Assembly (NCBI RefSeq): GCF_005796225.1
Contig: NZ_VAHO01000015.1
Coordinates: forward strand, 51,064 to 115,063
Length of the DNA: 64,000 nt
Direction of reading: 5' to 3'
Source: Pseudarthrobacter sp. NamE5
GTDB lineage: Bacteria > Actinomycetota > Actinomycetes > Actinomycetales > Micrococcaceae
Shown: positions 8,304 through 16,038 of the stretch, piece by piece
How the letters are laid out: each line of letters opens with the position of its first letter
Numbering within the stretch: the stretch's first letter is position 1
The notes under the pieces: model-generated
What the model saw: the letters and a program-made list of their open reading frames with translations, nothing else
What the model was told of the DNA's origin: nothing
Database searches by the model: none
Program-made: the position numbers and the translations under genes

Positions 8304-8930
8304 CTAGTGCCACGGGATAACGCGGTCTGCTGCAGGCCTTGTTGCCTGGATCAGCACGGCGTTGGCCTCGTCCGGGCCGTTTGCCCAGGCCTCCGCGGCC
8401 GCCCGGTCCATGCCGAACGAGACGTGCCGGTCAACCAGCCGGCTGAGCCGCAGATCCTGCGGTGTATCCACGAACCACACCTCGTCCAGCTGTGCCCGGA
8501 TATCCTTCCAGGGTTCCTGCTCCATCAGCAGGTAGTTGCCCTCGGTGATCACCAGCGGAACCTCCGCGGGGACGGCGATCGACGCGGCCACCGGCTCGTC
8601 AAGGGTCCGGCGGAATTCCGGGGCGTACACCACAGGCTCATCCCGGCGCACCAGACGGCGGAGCAGCGAAAGGTATCCGCCGGCGTCGAACGTGTCCATC
8701 GCTCCCTTGCGCTGCCGCAAGGGCGTCCCGTCGATGATCGCGTTGCCCAGGTGGAAGCCGTCCATCGGCACCACCACGGCCTGTCCAGGGCCGAACTGCT
8801 GCCGGATCCGATCCGCGAAGGTTGACTTGCCCGAGCCGGGCGCCCCGGCAATGCCCAGGATGACCCGTGCCCCGGGCACCAGCCGCCGACGCAGGGCGTC
8901 TAACGCTTCAGCTGTCTCGGGGGAGTCCAT
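8304..8930 (-). CDS. Nucleoside/nucleotide kinase family protein (uridine kinase/PanK-like P-loop)
   Basis: A 208-residue P-loop NTPase. Walker A is G-A-P-G-S-G-K-S-T near residue 29. V-P-M-D-G-F-H-L then gives the acceptor-binding Asp, with an F-D-A-G-G-Y region, and I-T-E-G-N-Y-L-L-M as the Walker B equivalent, as in the phosphoribulokinase/uridine kinase/pantothenate kinase superfamily. Proteins of this short subgroup (YfhI/FrcK-like) phosphorylate nucleosides or sugars; the precise substrate is not readable. It lies 41 nt upstream of the aldo/keto reductase gene on the same strand, suggesting co-transcription. Confidence 0.8.
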   Translation of the reverse strand: MDSPETAEALDALRRRLVPGARVILGIAGAPGSGKSTFADRIRQQFGPGQAVVVPMDGFHLGNAIIDGTPLRQRKGAMDTFDAGGYLSLLRRLVRRDEPVVYAPEFRRTLDEPVAASIAVPAEVPLVITEGNYLLMEQEPWKDIRAQLDEVWFVDTPQDLRLSRLVDRHVSFGMDRAAAEAWANGPDEANAVLIQATRPAADRVIPWH

Positions 8931-9000
8931 GCCAAAAGCCTAGACCGAGTGTCCGTGCATCCGCTGCGTCTCCCCACCCTTGGCTTTGAAAGGCAGCGTT

Positions 9001-9029
9001 CGACGGCGTTTTGCCGGAACACGCCGTCG
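9001..9029 (-). terminator. Hairpin downstream of the SMR pair
   Basis: CGACGGCGT (9001-9009) pairs perfectly with ACGCCGTCG (9021-9029) around an 11-nt loop. It lies 7 nt past the stop codon of the second SMR gene and before the kinase gene, so it probably terminates the exporter transcript. There is no strong T-run. Confidence 0.5.
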
Positions 9030-9036
9030 GCGCTCC

Positions 9037-9405
9037 CTAACGGCGGGGAGACTCAGCGGTGTCCGGCTCCTTGCCTCCGGGCAGGGCCTTCAACCCGGCA
9101 GCGCAGCCTACGATCCCGGCGATGAACAGCAGTTTCAGCACGCTGAAGGGTTCCACGCCGGTGGCCATCGCCCAGGCGACCGTGAGCGCGGCGCCGATTC
9201 CCACCCAAACCGCATATGCCGTGCCCAGTGGGATGTGCCTGATGGCCATGCCCAGGCCCAGCATGCTCAGGGTGGCCGTGACGGCGAAAACAAGGGTGGG
9301 CAACGGCCTGCTGAAACCGTCGGACAGGCCCAGGGCCGTGGCCCACACGGCCTCCAGTACCGCCGAGGCCAGCAGGACCAGCCACGGAATCGAACGGCGG
9401 AACAT
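9037..9405 (-). CDS. SMR-family exporter subunit 2, Gdx/SugE-like
   Basis: A 122-residue four-span small multidrug resistance protein. The essential membrane glutamate is in V-L-E-A-V-W-A near residue 18, and the signature G-T-A-Y-A-V-W-V-G-I-G is that of the SugE/Gdx branch, which exports guanidinium ion. Its ATG overlaps the TGA of the partner gene by one base (TGATG), so the two are translationally coupled and probably form an antiparallel heterodimer. The C-terminus carries an extra polar tail (P-G-G-K-E-P-D-T-A). The guanidine-III riboswitch upstream of the pair supports the substrate assignment. Confidence 0.88.
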   Translation of the reverse strand: MFRRSIPWLVLLASAVLEAVWATALGLSDGFSRPLPTLVFAVTATLSMLGLGMAIRHIPLGTAYAVWVGIGAALTVAWAMATGVEPFSVLKLLFIAGIVGCAAGLKALPGGKEPDTAESPRR

Positions 9406-9728
9406 CACGCCACCACCTTCAAGCCAACCACGCACGCGGCGATGCCGGACAGCAGCAGGAGGCGTGCCGCCGTCGGACGCTCCACCTTGGTGACGATGGC
9501 GTAAGCGGATGTCAGCACCACGCCCACGCCCACCCAGACAGCGTAGGCAGTGCCGGTGGGAATGGACTGCATGGCGACGGCCAGGCCGCCGGTACTGGCA
9601 GCCACCGAGACCAGGAACAGGGCGGCGGGGGCGATCCGCCGGCGGCCCGAGGCCTGGGACGCGCGGTGCAGCGCTGCCGCCCAGACGGCTTCGAGGGCGC
9701 CGGAGAGTATGAGTATCAGCCACGACAC
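9405..9728 (-). CDS. SMR-family exporter subunit 1, Gdx/SugE-like
   Basis: A 107-residue protein with four membrane spans, the first of a paired SMR. The conserved glutamate lies in A-L-E-A-V-W-A (residue 13), and G-T-A-Y-A-V-W-V-G-V-G matches the Gdx guanidinium-exporter signature. The start is the GTG at 9728, with AAAGGA six to eight bases upstream and the riboswitch ending at 9741 just before that. The function proposed is proton-coupled export of guanidinium together with the overlapping downstream partner. Paired SMR arrangements usually fix opposite membrane orientations for the two chains. Confidence 0.9.
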   Translation of the reverse strand: MSWLILILSGALEAVWAAALHRASQASGRRRIAPAALFLVSVAASTGGLAVAMQSIPTGTAYAVWVGVGVVLTSAYAIVTKVERPTAARLLLLSGIAACVVGLKVVA

Positions 9729-9740
9729 GGGGAGTCCTTT

Positions 9741-9781
9741 GGCCAGTCTTGTCGTGTGCCGGGTACTGAACCGTCGTCCGG
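9741..9781 (-). promoter_or_regulatory. Guanidine-III riboswitch (ykkC-III class)
   Basis: Read on the minus strand, the 41 nt contain in order CCGGACGA, TACCCGG and ACGACAAGAC, the conserved segments of the guanidine-III class with the right spacing. CCGG at the 5' end can pair with the CCGG of ACCCGG, and CAGT can pair with ACTG at the 3' edge to form the pseudoknot; that helix is shorter than in the classic examples. The aptamer ends immediately before the AAAGGA ribosome-binding site of the SMR pair, so guanidine binding should control translation start. A -10-like TACGCT lies upstream at 9808-9813. Confidence 0.9.
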
Positions 9782-9869
9782 AGGCCCGGGTGCTGGGCCT
9801 TGTTTCCAGCGTAGCAACGGCCGACGGCGGCGGGCCACTCTGGTGCCCAACCTCACCACCGGGGAGGTC

Positions 9870-10400
9870 TTAGAGGGCGCCGCCTGCTGCCTCGGGGGCG
9901 GCGCTGTCCCGGCCGCCGTCGCCGATGGTTTCCCGGGCAATGAAGTTCTCGATATCGAACAGGTTGTCCGCCCGTTCTGCAATGTTCAGCAGTGTAGTCA
10001 TGGAAGCCACTTCCTCCACCTGCTCCTTGAGGAACCAGAGCATGAACTGCTCGCCCAGTGCATCATTCTCGCCGCGGGCTGCCCGGAACAGGTCCTCGAT
10101 GTTGCGGGTGACGTCCTTTTCCTGCTGCAGGGCAAGGGCCAGCGGCTCGGTAACGGAAGCGAAGTCGTTGCGGACCGCGGGAACGCCGGGGATGGTGAAA
10201 GGTATGTCCCGGTCCAGCATGTACTGCACCATCATCATTGCGTGGTTCCGTTCCTCCACTGACTGCCGGTAGAAGTACTTTGCCAGCTGGGGGAGGTCCT
10301 GGTTGGCGAACCAGGTGGCCACGGCAACGTACTGCTGTGAGGCCGTGAACTCATTGCCGATCTGCGTGGACAGGAGCGCGTTGAACGATGAAGTGGTCAT
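9870..10400 (-). CDS. Ferritin, iron-storage protein
   Basis: A 176-residue non-haem ferritin. The four-helix bundle carries the ferroxidase ligands: Glu in I-G-N-E-F-T-A-S-Q-Q-Y (helix A), E-E-R-N-H-A (Glu and His, helix B), and later Glu/Gln residues in A-L-Q-Q-E-K-D and E-Q-V-E-E-V. It forms a 24-subunit cytosolic cage that oxidises Fe2+ and stores ferric mineral. The C-terminal tail beyond about residue 160 is Gly/Ala-rich and not part of the core. It lies upstream of the gdx pair on the same strand but is separated by 141 nt holding the riboswitch leader. Confidence 0.92.
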   Translation of the reverse strand: MTTSSFNALLSTQIGNEFTASQQYVAVATWFANQDLPQLAKYFYRQSVEERNHAMMMVQYMLDRDIPFTIPGVPAVRNDFASVTEPLALALQQEKDVTRNIEDLFRAARGENDALGEQFMLWFLKEQVEEVASMTTLLNIAERADNLFDIENFIARETIGDGGRDSAAPEAAGGAL

Positions 10401-10494
10401 AGCCCGAGTCTAGGGAGGGTCCTGTTGCGGGGCCAGAGTGGGAAGCCTTGCTTTGCATAGGTGAGGCTGTCCTGGTTCCCGCCTGGCTTGGCTC

Positions 10495-11676
10495 TCAGCC
10501 TGCCCGCTGTGCCAGCAGCTGTTCGATGCGCTCCGGGGCGTAGAGGCTTTCCTCCACCAGCTTGCACAGCCCAATGGCGGTGGCGGTCCGGCTGTCCGCC
10601 GGAACAATTTCCAGATCCACCAGGGAAGGTTCAAAAGCGTCACTGAGGATCTGCTGCCGGCACGCGGACAGGAACTCCGGCAGGACGCCCACCAGGCCCC
10701 CGACCGCGATGCGGCCGGGATTGAGGGTTCCCACCGTCGCCGCGAGTGTCCGCCCCAGTACCCGTCCCGCCTCTGCCACCGCTGCTCTCAGTACCGGGTC
10801 GCTGCCATAGCCATCGGTGAGCTGCCGCAGCGTCCCGTAGTGCGCAAACCTTGGGTCGGCCAGCAGGGCCCGCCCGGACGCCACCGCCGCAAGGCAGCCG
10901 TCCCGGCCGCAGCGGCAACGCCGGCCGGCGGCCTCCGGGATGCGCACATGCCCGATGTCGCCGGCGGCACCGTGCGCACCCCGGACCAGCGCGCCGCGGA
11001 CGATGATGCCGGACCCCACGCCGGTGCTGACCTTCACCGCCACAATGGACTCGAGCGGGTCCAGTACCTCCCCGACCGCCATGGAGCGGGCATCGTTTTC
11101 CAGCAGGACCGGGCAGTCGAGCTTGGCCTCCATCACCTCCTGCAGGCGCTGCAGGTCCCAGTGGGCAAGGACAGTGCGTTCGAGTCCCAGCCGGTGGAGG
11201 GGATCCACCGGTGCAGGAAGTCCCACTCCTGCCCCCACCGGCTGTTCTCCATCCAGCAGCCGGAGGGCATCGGCGATGACGTTGCTGATCACAATCTCCT
11301 GGGGCTGCTTGATGTCAATCGGCAAGCGGGTGGAGGCCAATATCTTGCGGCCCAGGGACAGGAGATGGATCCCCGCATGGGTGTGTCCGATCTCGATGCC
11401 GAGCACCAGTTTCTTGCGGTCATCGAAGCGAAGGGCGCGGGGCGGCCTGCCGCGCTGGGAACGCAGTGGGATCGATTCGTACACCAGGCCGGCCGCGAAC
11501 AGGGCGTCCAGCCGCTCGTACAGCGTGGACCGTGCCATGCCTGTGATCTCCAGCAGGGCAGAGCGGCTGTATCCCTCTGCACTCGAGCGGAGCAACTGAA
11601 GAAGGTGTCCCGCGCTGGTCGCCAGTCCCACGGGAGGCTGGCCCGACCCCCCGACCAGCGTTCGCTGCTGGTTCAT
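10495..11676 (-). CDS. ROK-family transcriptional regulator
   Basis: About 393 residues: an N-terminal winged helix (residues 20-75; S-R-S-A-L-L-E-I-T-G-M-A-R-S-T-L-Y recognition region) joined to a ROK sugar-kinase fold. The ROK part shows E-N-D-A-R, A-G-D-I-G-H-V and the zinc motif C-R-C-G-R-D-G-C-L, but the kinase phosphate loop is degraded, so it acts as a sugar-sensing repressor. The ATG at 11676 is preceded by AGGGGGG. It is divergent from the sugar ABC operon beginning at 11799 and is almost certainly its local regulator, with the operator between the genes. Confidence 0.88.
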   Translation of the reverse strand: MNQQRTLVGGSGQPPVGLATSAGHLLQLLRSSAEGYSRSALLEITGMARSTLYERLDALFAAGLVYESIPLRSQRGRPPRALRFDDRKKLVLGIEIGHTHAGIHLLSLGRKILASTRLPIDIKQPQEIVISNVIADALRLLDGEQPVGAGVGLPAPVDPLHRLGLERTVLAHWDLQRLQEVMEAKLDCPVLLENDARSMAVGEVLDPLESIVAVKVSTGVGSGIIVRGALVRGAHGAAGDIGHVRIPEAAGRRCRCGRDGCLAAVASGRALLADPRFAHYGTLRQLTDGYGSDPVLRAAVAEAGRVLGRTLAATVGTLNPGRIAVGGLVGVLPEFLSACRQQILSDAFEPSLVDLEIVPADSRTATAIGLCKLVEESLYAPERIEQLLAQRAG

Positions 11677-11721
11677 GCTGTCCCCCCTCTCGGCCGGAAC
11701 GGGCAATCCTGCTGCCCGTCA

Positions 11722-11751
11722 TTGACGTGGTCTGGATCACACAATTATGAT
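11722..11751 (+). promoter_or_regulatory. Promoter of the sugar ABC operon
   Basis: TTGACG at 11722-11727 and TATGAT at 11746-11751 are separated by 18 nt, a good vegetative promoter. A TGAT-N5-ATCA palindrome (11748-11760) covers the predicted start of transcription and is a reasonable operator for the divergent ROK regulator. AGGAGG at 11788-11793 precedes the ATG at 11799. Confidence 0.65.
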
Positions 11752-11798
11752 CGACCATCAGACAAAAATACTATCTGCCCTCGCAGCAGGAGGCTCCA

Positions 11799-13130
11799 AT
11801 GTCCGATCTTGCTTACAATGACGTCAGCCGGCGGGCCTTGCTGAAGGGTGGACTGCTGGCCCTGGCCACCGGACCCGTGCTCGCAGCCTGCGGCGTCAAT
11901 ACCAGCGGCAGCGGAGGTGAAGGCTCGGTCAACTTCCTGTCCACCCAGTTTTCTCCGGTCGAGGAACGCCAGAAGTACGAGTCAACGCTTAAGAAGTTCG
12001 CCGGGGACATCCAGGTGGCCTACAACCCCGTGGACACCGGCGTCTTCAACACCACCTTGAAGTCCCAGCTTGCCGCCGGAAAGGTGGAGGTGGGCATCGC
12101 CGGCGGCCTCCACAGCGACCTGGTTCCCTTCGCCTCGCAGTTTGAGGACCTCAGTTCCGTCACCAGTGACCTCTCCTCCGCCGGTTACTCGGAGGACCTG
12201 CTGGAACTGGCCAAGCTCGGCACGGATACACCGCGGTATATCCCATGGATCCAGGCCACCTACGTGGTGGCGGTGAACAAGAAGGCCCTAGACTGGCTGC
12301 CCTCGGGAGCGGATGTCAACAACCTCACCTACGACCAGTACCTGGCCTGGGCGCAGGCGGCCAAGGCAGCGAACGGGGGACGTCCCGTCTTTGGGATTCC
12401 CGCCGGTCCGAAGGGCCTCCATCACCGCTTCTACCAGGGCTTCCTCCTTCCCAGCTTCACCGGCGGGCAGATCACCACGTTCCGCAACGCGGATGCTGTC
12501 ACCGCCTGGACGTACATGCGCGACCTGTGGGCCAACACGAACCCGGCCTCCGCCAATTACGACTTCATGCAGGAGCCGCTGGGCAACGGAGAGGTCCTGG
12601 TGGCGTGGGACCACGTGGCACGCCTTATCAACGCAGTCCAAAACAAGCCGGACGACTGGCTGATGGTACCGGCCCCGTCCGGGCCGAGGGGCAAGGGCTA
12701 CCTGCTCATCGTCGGCGGGATGGCCGTGCCGCAGGGCTCTCCGGAGAAGGACAAGGCGTTTGCGCTGATCAAGGCACTGTCCAGGCCGGAAGCCCAGATC
12801 GAGACGCTGAAGTCCAACGCCTTCTTCCCCACCGTGAAAACGGAGATCGGAGGCGACCTGCCGGGCGGCATCGCCCTGGAGGCAAAGGCAGTCAAGGCGC
12901 AGCAGGAAGCCGGGGACGCAATCCTTGCCCTCCCGCCCGTTGGCCTGGGCGACAAGGATCCGCAGGTTTCACAGCTGTTCAAGAATTGCTTCCAGGAGAT
13001 CTGCCTGAACAATGCAGACGTCAAGGCCACACTGGACCGGCAGGGTGCGGAGCTTGCCAGCATCATGGACACGCTCAACGTGCCGTGCTGGGCTCCGGAC
13101 CCCGACGCTGACCAGTGCAAGGTAGCGTGA
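11799..13130 (+). CDS. Carbohydrate ABC transporter substrate-binding lipoprotein
   Basis: A 443-residue family-1 extracellular solute-binding protein. The N-terminus reads S-R-R-A-L-L-K followed by a hydrophobic run and L-A-A-C at residue 31, that is, a twin-arginine-like signal joined to a lipobox, so the mature protein should be lipid-anchored outside the membrane. Aromatic residues (W-I-Q-A-T-Y, W-D-H-V, W-A-Q-A-A) fit sugar stacking. It is the first gene of an operon with two permeases, an ATPase, a glycoside hydrolase and an oxidoreductase; the stop codon overlaps the next start (TGATG). The ligand is unknown; a glycoside such as a glycosylglycerate is inferred from the neighbours. Confidence 0.9.
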   Translation: MSDLAYNDVSRRALLKGGLLALATGPVLAACGVNTSGSGGEGSVNFLSTQFSPVEERQKYESTLKKFAGDIQVAYNPVDTGVFNTTLKSQLAAGKVEVGIAGGLHSDLVPFASQFEDLSSVTSDLSSAGYSEDLLELAKLGTDTPRYIPWIQATYVVAVNKKALDWLPSGADVNNLTYDQYLAWAQAAKAANGGRPVFGIPAGPKGLHHRFYQGFLLPSFTGGQITTFRNADAVTAWTYMRDLWANTNPASANYDFMQEPLGNGEVLVAWDHVARLINAVQNKPDDWLMVPAPSGPRGKGYLLIVGGMAVPQGSPEKDKAFALIKALSRPEAQIETLKSNAFFPTVKTEIGGDLPGGIALEAKAVKAQQEAGDAILALPPVGLGDKDPQVSQLFKNCFQEICLNNADVKATLDRQGAELASIMDTLNVPCWAPDPDADQCKVA

Positions 13131-14044
13131 TGGCTGCCCCCGACGCCCCCGCAGCCGCACGGCCCCAGCCCCGGCCGGCCGGTCCGCGGGGCCGCCCGCC
13201 CAGGAAGAAGGGCACCTCGGCGGCAATGCTGCTGATTGCCCCGTCCATCGTCTTCATGACCCTGCTCTTCGGCTGGCCCATGGTGAGCGGCATCCTGCAG
13301 GCGTTCGGCGGCCCGGAAGGGCTGACGACGGCGAACTTCACCCGCATGACACAGGACCCCTACTTCTGGTCATCCGTCGGCAACACACTGCTGCTGATCG
13401 TGGTGATGATTCCCATCCAGTTCGTCCTGGCACTGGCCATGGCCCTGCTGATCCGGGCCAAGCCGAAAGGGTCCTCGGCCTACTTCTACATCTGGGCCAT
13501 CCCGCTCGCAGTGAGCGACCTCGCAGCCGGCCTGGTCTGGCTGACCGTCTTCACGGACCGGGGCTACCTCAACTCGCTGCTGGCGTCCTTTGGGCTTGAA
13601 CCCGTCTCCTGGCTGGCCTACGACAACTACGCCTCGATGTTCATGGCAGTGCTGATTGCGGAGGTCTGGCGTGCCACGTCGCTCGTCTTCGTGATTGTGG
13701 TGGCCGGGCTGCAGTCCATCCCCAAGGATTATGAGGAGGCGGCCGGCGTCTTCGGCGCGGGCTTCTGGGACCGGCTCTGGCACGTGACCCTGCCGCTGCT
13801 GCGTCCCAGCCTGCAGACAGCCCTGATCCTCAGGACCATCCTCGCCTTCCAGACCTTCGCCGTGGCGCTTGCCCTTACCGGGCAGAACTTCCCACTGGTG
13901 GTCGGCGAGACGTACCGCTGGTACACCGGCCTGCAGGACGCCAACGTCGCTTCCGCCCTCGCCCTGGTGGTCATGACGGTGTCCATGATCACGGCGATCG
14001 GCTACCTCAAGCTCCTGAAAGACCAGTCGGAGGCCCCGCGATGA
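13130..14044 (+). CDS. Carbohydrate ABC transporter permease, MalF/UgpA type
   Basis: About 304 residues with six membrane spans. A Pro/Arg-rich cytoplasmic N-terminus is followed by spans from about residue 28. The ATPase-coupling EAA loop reads Y-E-E-A-A-G-V-F-G-A-G-F-W-D-R-L-W, close to the consensus for sugar permeases of the CUT1 group. The ATG at 13130 overlaps the TGA of the binding-protein gene by one base, which fixes the start. It forms the heterodimeric channel with the next gene product. Confidence 0.92.
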   Translation: MAAPDAPAAARPQPRPAGPRGRPPRKKGTSAAMLLIAPSIVFMTLLFGWPMVSGILQAFGGPEGLTTANFTRMTQDPYFWSSVGNTLLLIVVMIPIQFVLALAMALLIRAKPKGSSAYFYIWAIPLAVSDLAAGLVWLTVFTDRGYLNSLLASFGLEPVSWLAYDNYASMFMAVLIAEVWRATSLVFVIVVAGLQSIPKDYEEAAGVFGAGFWDRLWHVTLPLLRPSLQTALILRTILAFQTFAVALALTGQNFPLVVGETYRWYTGLQDANVASALALVVMTVSMITAIGYLKLLKDQSEAPR

Positions 14045-14925
14045 GCCACACGAAAACCACCGAGACCACAACCCAAGCGGCCCGGCAGCAGCCGGAGGTG
14101 GACCGCAGGCCGCTGGCCAGGCAGCGCCGCAACCGGATGCTGCTCCAGGCGGCCTGCATCGTGATCACGCTCTTCATGGCGCTACCGATCTACCTGATCG
14201 CACTGTCCGCCACCTCCAGCAGGGCGGCACTGCAGGAATTCCCGCTGAGCTTCATCCCGGACAACTTCTCGCTCGAAACCATGGAAACGTTCCTGCAGTC
14301 CACCGGCATCCTGGGGGGCCTGATCAACTCCGTCCAAGTAGGCATTTTCACCCTCCTGCTGTCATTGATCATCGGAGTTCCGGCAGGATACGCCGTTGCG
14401 CGTTTCGCCTTTCCGGGCAGGGACCCTTACCAGCTCTTCCTCCTGTTCACCCGTGCCCTGCCCATCGTGGTGCTTTCGGTGCCGCTGGCGCAGCTCTTCC
14501 TGCAAACGGGACTGTACGACAGCGTCATCGCCGTCGTGCTGCTCCATACCGCACTGGCGCTGCCCACCACCATCCTGATCACGTCCTCGGTGTTCCTGGG
14601 CGTGCCCCGCGACGTCGAGGAAGCGGCCCGGATCTTTGGCTGCAGCCCCGTGCAGGCCTTCCTCAAGGTGGTCATGCCCATGGCCATCCCGGGCATCGCC
14701 GCGGCGTCGATCTTCACCTTCGTCATGTCCTGGAACGAAGTCCTGGGCGCGTCGATCCTTACCCTGAACCAGCGCACCCTGCCAGCCCAGGTCCTGACTT
14801 CCCTCGCAGAATCACCGCTGGCCTACCGGTTCGCCGGCGGCTTCCTGCTGGTGGTTCCGGCACTGGTCTTCATCTTCTTCATGCGCCGCTACCTCACCAA
14901 CATGTGGGGCTCCACCATCCGCTGA
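14041..14925 (+). CDS. Carbohydrate ABC transporter permease, MalG/UgpE type
   Basis: A 294-residue six-span inner-membrane protein. The EAA loop is V-E-E-A-A-R-I-F-G-C-S-P-V-Q-A-F, matching the MalG side of CUT1 importers, and the chain ends in a short cytoplasmic tail (N-M-W-G-S-T-I-R). The start overlaps the preceding permease gene by four bases (ATGA), so the two subunits are translationally coupled. A polar 30-residue N-terminal tail precedes span 1. A 27-nt gap separates it from the ATPase gene. Confidence 0.92.
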   Translation: MSHTKTTETTTQAARQQPEVDRRPLARQRRNRMLLQAACIVITLFMALPIYLIALSATSSRAALQEFPLSFIPDNFSLETMETFLQSTGILGGLINSVQVGIFTLLLSLIIGVPAGYAVARFAFPGRDPYQLFLLFTRALPIVVLSVPLAQLFLQTGLYDSVIAVVLLHTALALPTTILITSSVFLGVPRDVEEAARIFGCSPVQAFLKVVMPMAIPGIAAASIFTFVMSWNEVLGASILTLNQRTLPAQVLTSLAESPLAYRFAGGFLLVVPALVFIFFMRRYLTNMWGSTIR

Positions 14926-14952
14926 CTGCTTTTCCAGAGAGGCTGTAGTCCC

Positions 14953-16038
14953 ATGGCTGACATTTCCATCAAGGGCCTTCACAAGACCTACCCCGGCAGC
15001 ACCGAGCTGGCCACGAACAACGTCTCTCTCGAGGTTGCAGAGGGCGAGTTCATGGTGCTGCTCGGGCCCTCGGGCTGCGGGAAAACCACCCTGCTGCGCA
15101 TGGTGGCCGGACTGGACTTCCCGGACGAGGGAAGCATCTCCATCGGGGGCAGGGATGTGACCTACCTGCCGCCGCAGGACCGGAACCTGTCCATGGTGTT
15201 CCAGTCCTACGCCGTCTTCCCGCACCGGAAGGTACGCACCAACATCGGCTTCGGCCTGGTGATGAAGAAGGTTCCCCGGGACGAGATCGAGCGGAAGGTC
15301 GCCTGGGCAGCGGACCTGCTGCAACTGACCCCGTACCTTGACCGCTACCCCGCGCAGCTTTCCGGCGGGCAGCGGCAGCGCGTCGCCGTCGCGAGGGCCA
15401 TCGTCATGGACGCTGATGTGCTGCTCATGGACGAGCCGCTGTCCAACCTCGACGCCCTTCTGCGCCTGGACTTCCGCGCGGAGCTGAAGAAGATTGTCCA
15501 GCAGCTGGGCTCTACCACCCTTTACGTCACCCATGACCAGGTTGAGGCAATGAGCCTGTCCGACCGGGTCGCGGTGATGAAGAAGGGGCAGATCGCGCAG
15601 CTGGGGCATCCCATCACGGTGTATGAGGAGCCGGCGGACCGGTTCGTGGGAGGATTCATCGGCTCCCCGCCAATGAACTTCCTGGAAGGCCGCGTCACGC
15701 AGCAGGGTGCCCTGGAAGTCGCCGGGCAAAGCACGGATGCCCCCGAATTCCTGGCCCACACGGCGCGGACCGGCGGCCTCCCTGTAATGGTCGGCATCCG
15801 GGCCGAGAACATCTACCTTGAGCAGCGGGGAATACCGGGGACGCTGGACGCCACGGTGGAGGTGGTGGAGCCCCTCGGCCACGCCACCCTGCTGACAGTG
15901 GACCTCGGCGGGCAAACCATTAAGGTGCAGGTTGCTTCCACCGTGCGTGTCTCTTCAGGAGAGAGGGTCGGCCTGAGGTTTGACCAGTCCGCCATTCGGT
16001 TCTTTGACACGGAGACCCAGCTGGGGCTCACCGCATGA
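14953..16038 (+). CDS. ABC transporter ATPase, MalK/UgpC/MsmX type
   Basis: A 361-residue ATPase of the sugar-importer class. Walker A G-P-S-G-C-G-K-T-T, Q-loop M-V-F-Q-S-Y, signature L-S-G-G-Q-R-Q-R, Walker B V-L-L-M-D-E-P-L and switch T-H-D-Q are all intact. The C-terminal third (from about residue 235) is the TOBE/OB regulatory region seen in MalK, which can contact regulators or bind ligand. The operon carries its own ATPase rather than relying on a shared MsmK, which is not always so in actinobacteria. Its stop overlaps the hydrolase start by four bases. Confidence 0.92.
   Translation: MADISIKGLHKTYPGSTELATNNVSLEVAEGEFMVLLGPSGCGKTTLLRMVAGLDFPDEGSISIGGRDVTYLPPQDRNLSMVFQSYAVFPHRKVRTNIGFGLVMKKVPRDEIERKVAWAADLLQLTPYLDRYPAQLSGGQRQRVAVARAIVMDADVLLMDEPLSNLDALLRLDFRAELKKIVQQLGSTTLYVTHDQVEAMSLSDRVAVMKKGQIAQLGHPITVYEEPADRFVGGFIGSPPMNFLEGRVTQQGALEVAGQSTDAPEFLAHTARTGGLPVMVGIRAENIYLEQRGIPGTLDATVEVVEPLGHATLLTVDLGGQTIKVQVASTVRVSSGERVGLRFDQSAIRFFDTETQLGLTA

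Noticed and set aside
11769..11774. TACTAT as -10 of the sugar operon
   Set aside because: TTGACG-N18-TATGAT a little upstream is the better promoter; TACTAT has no fitting -35.
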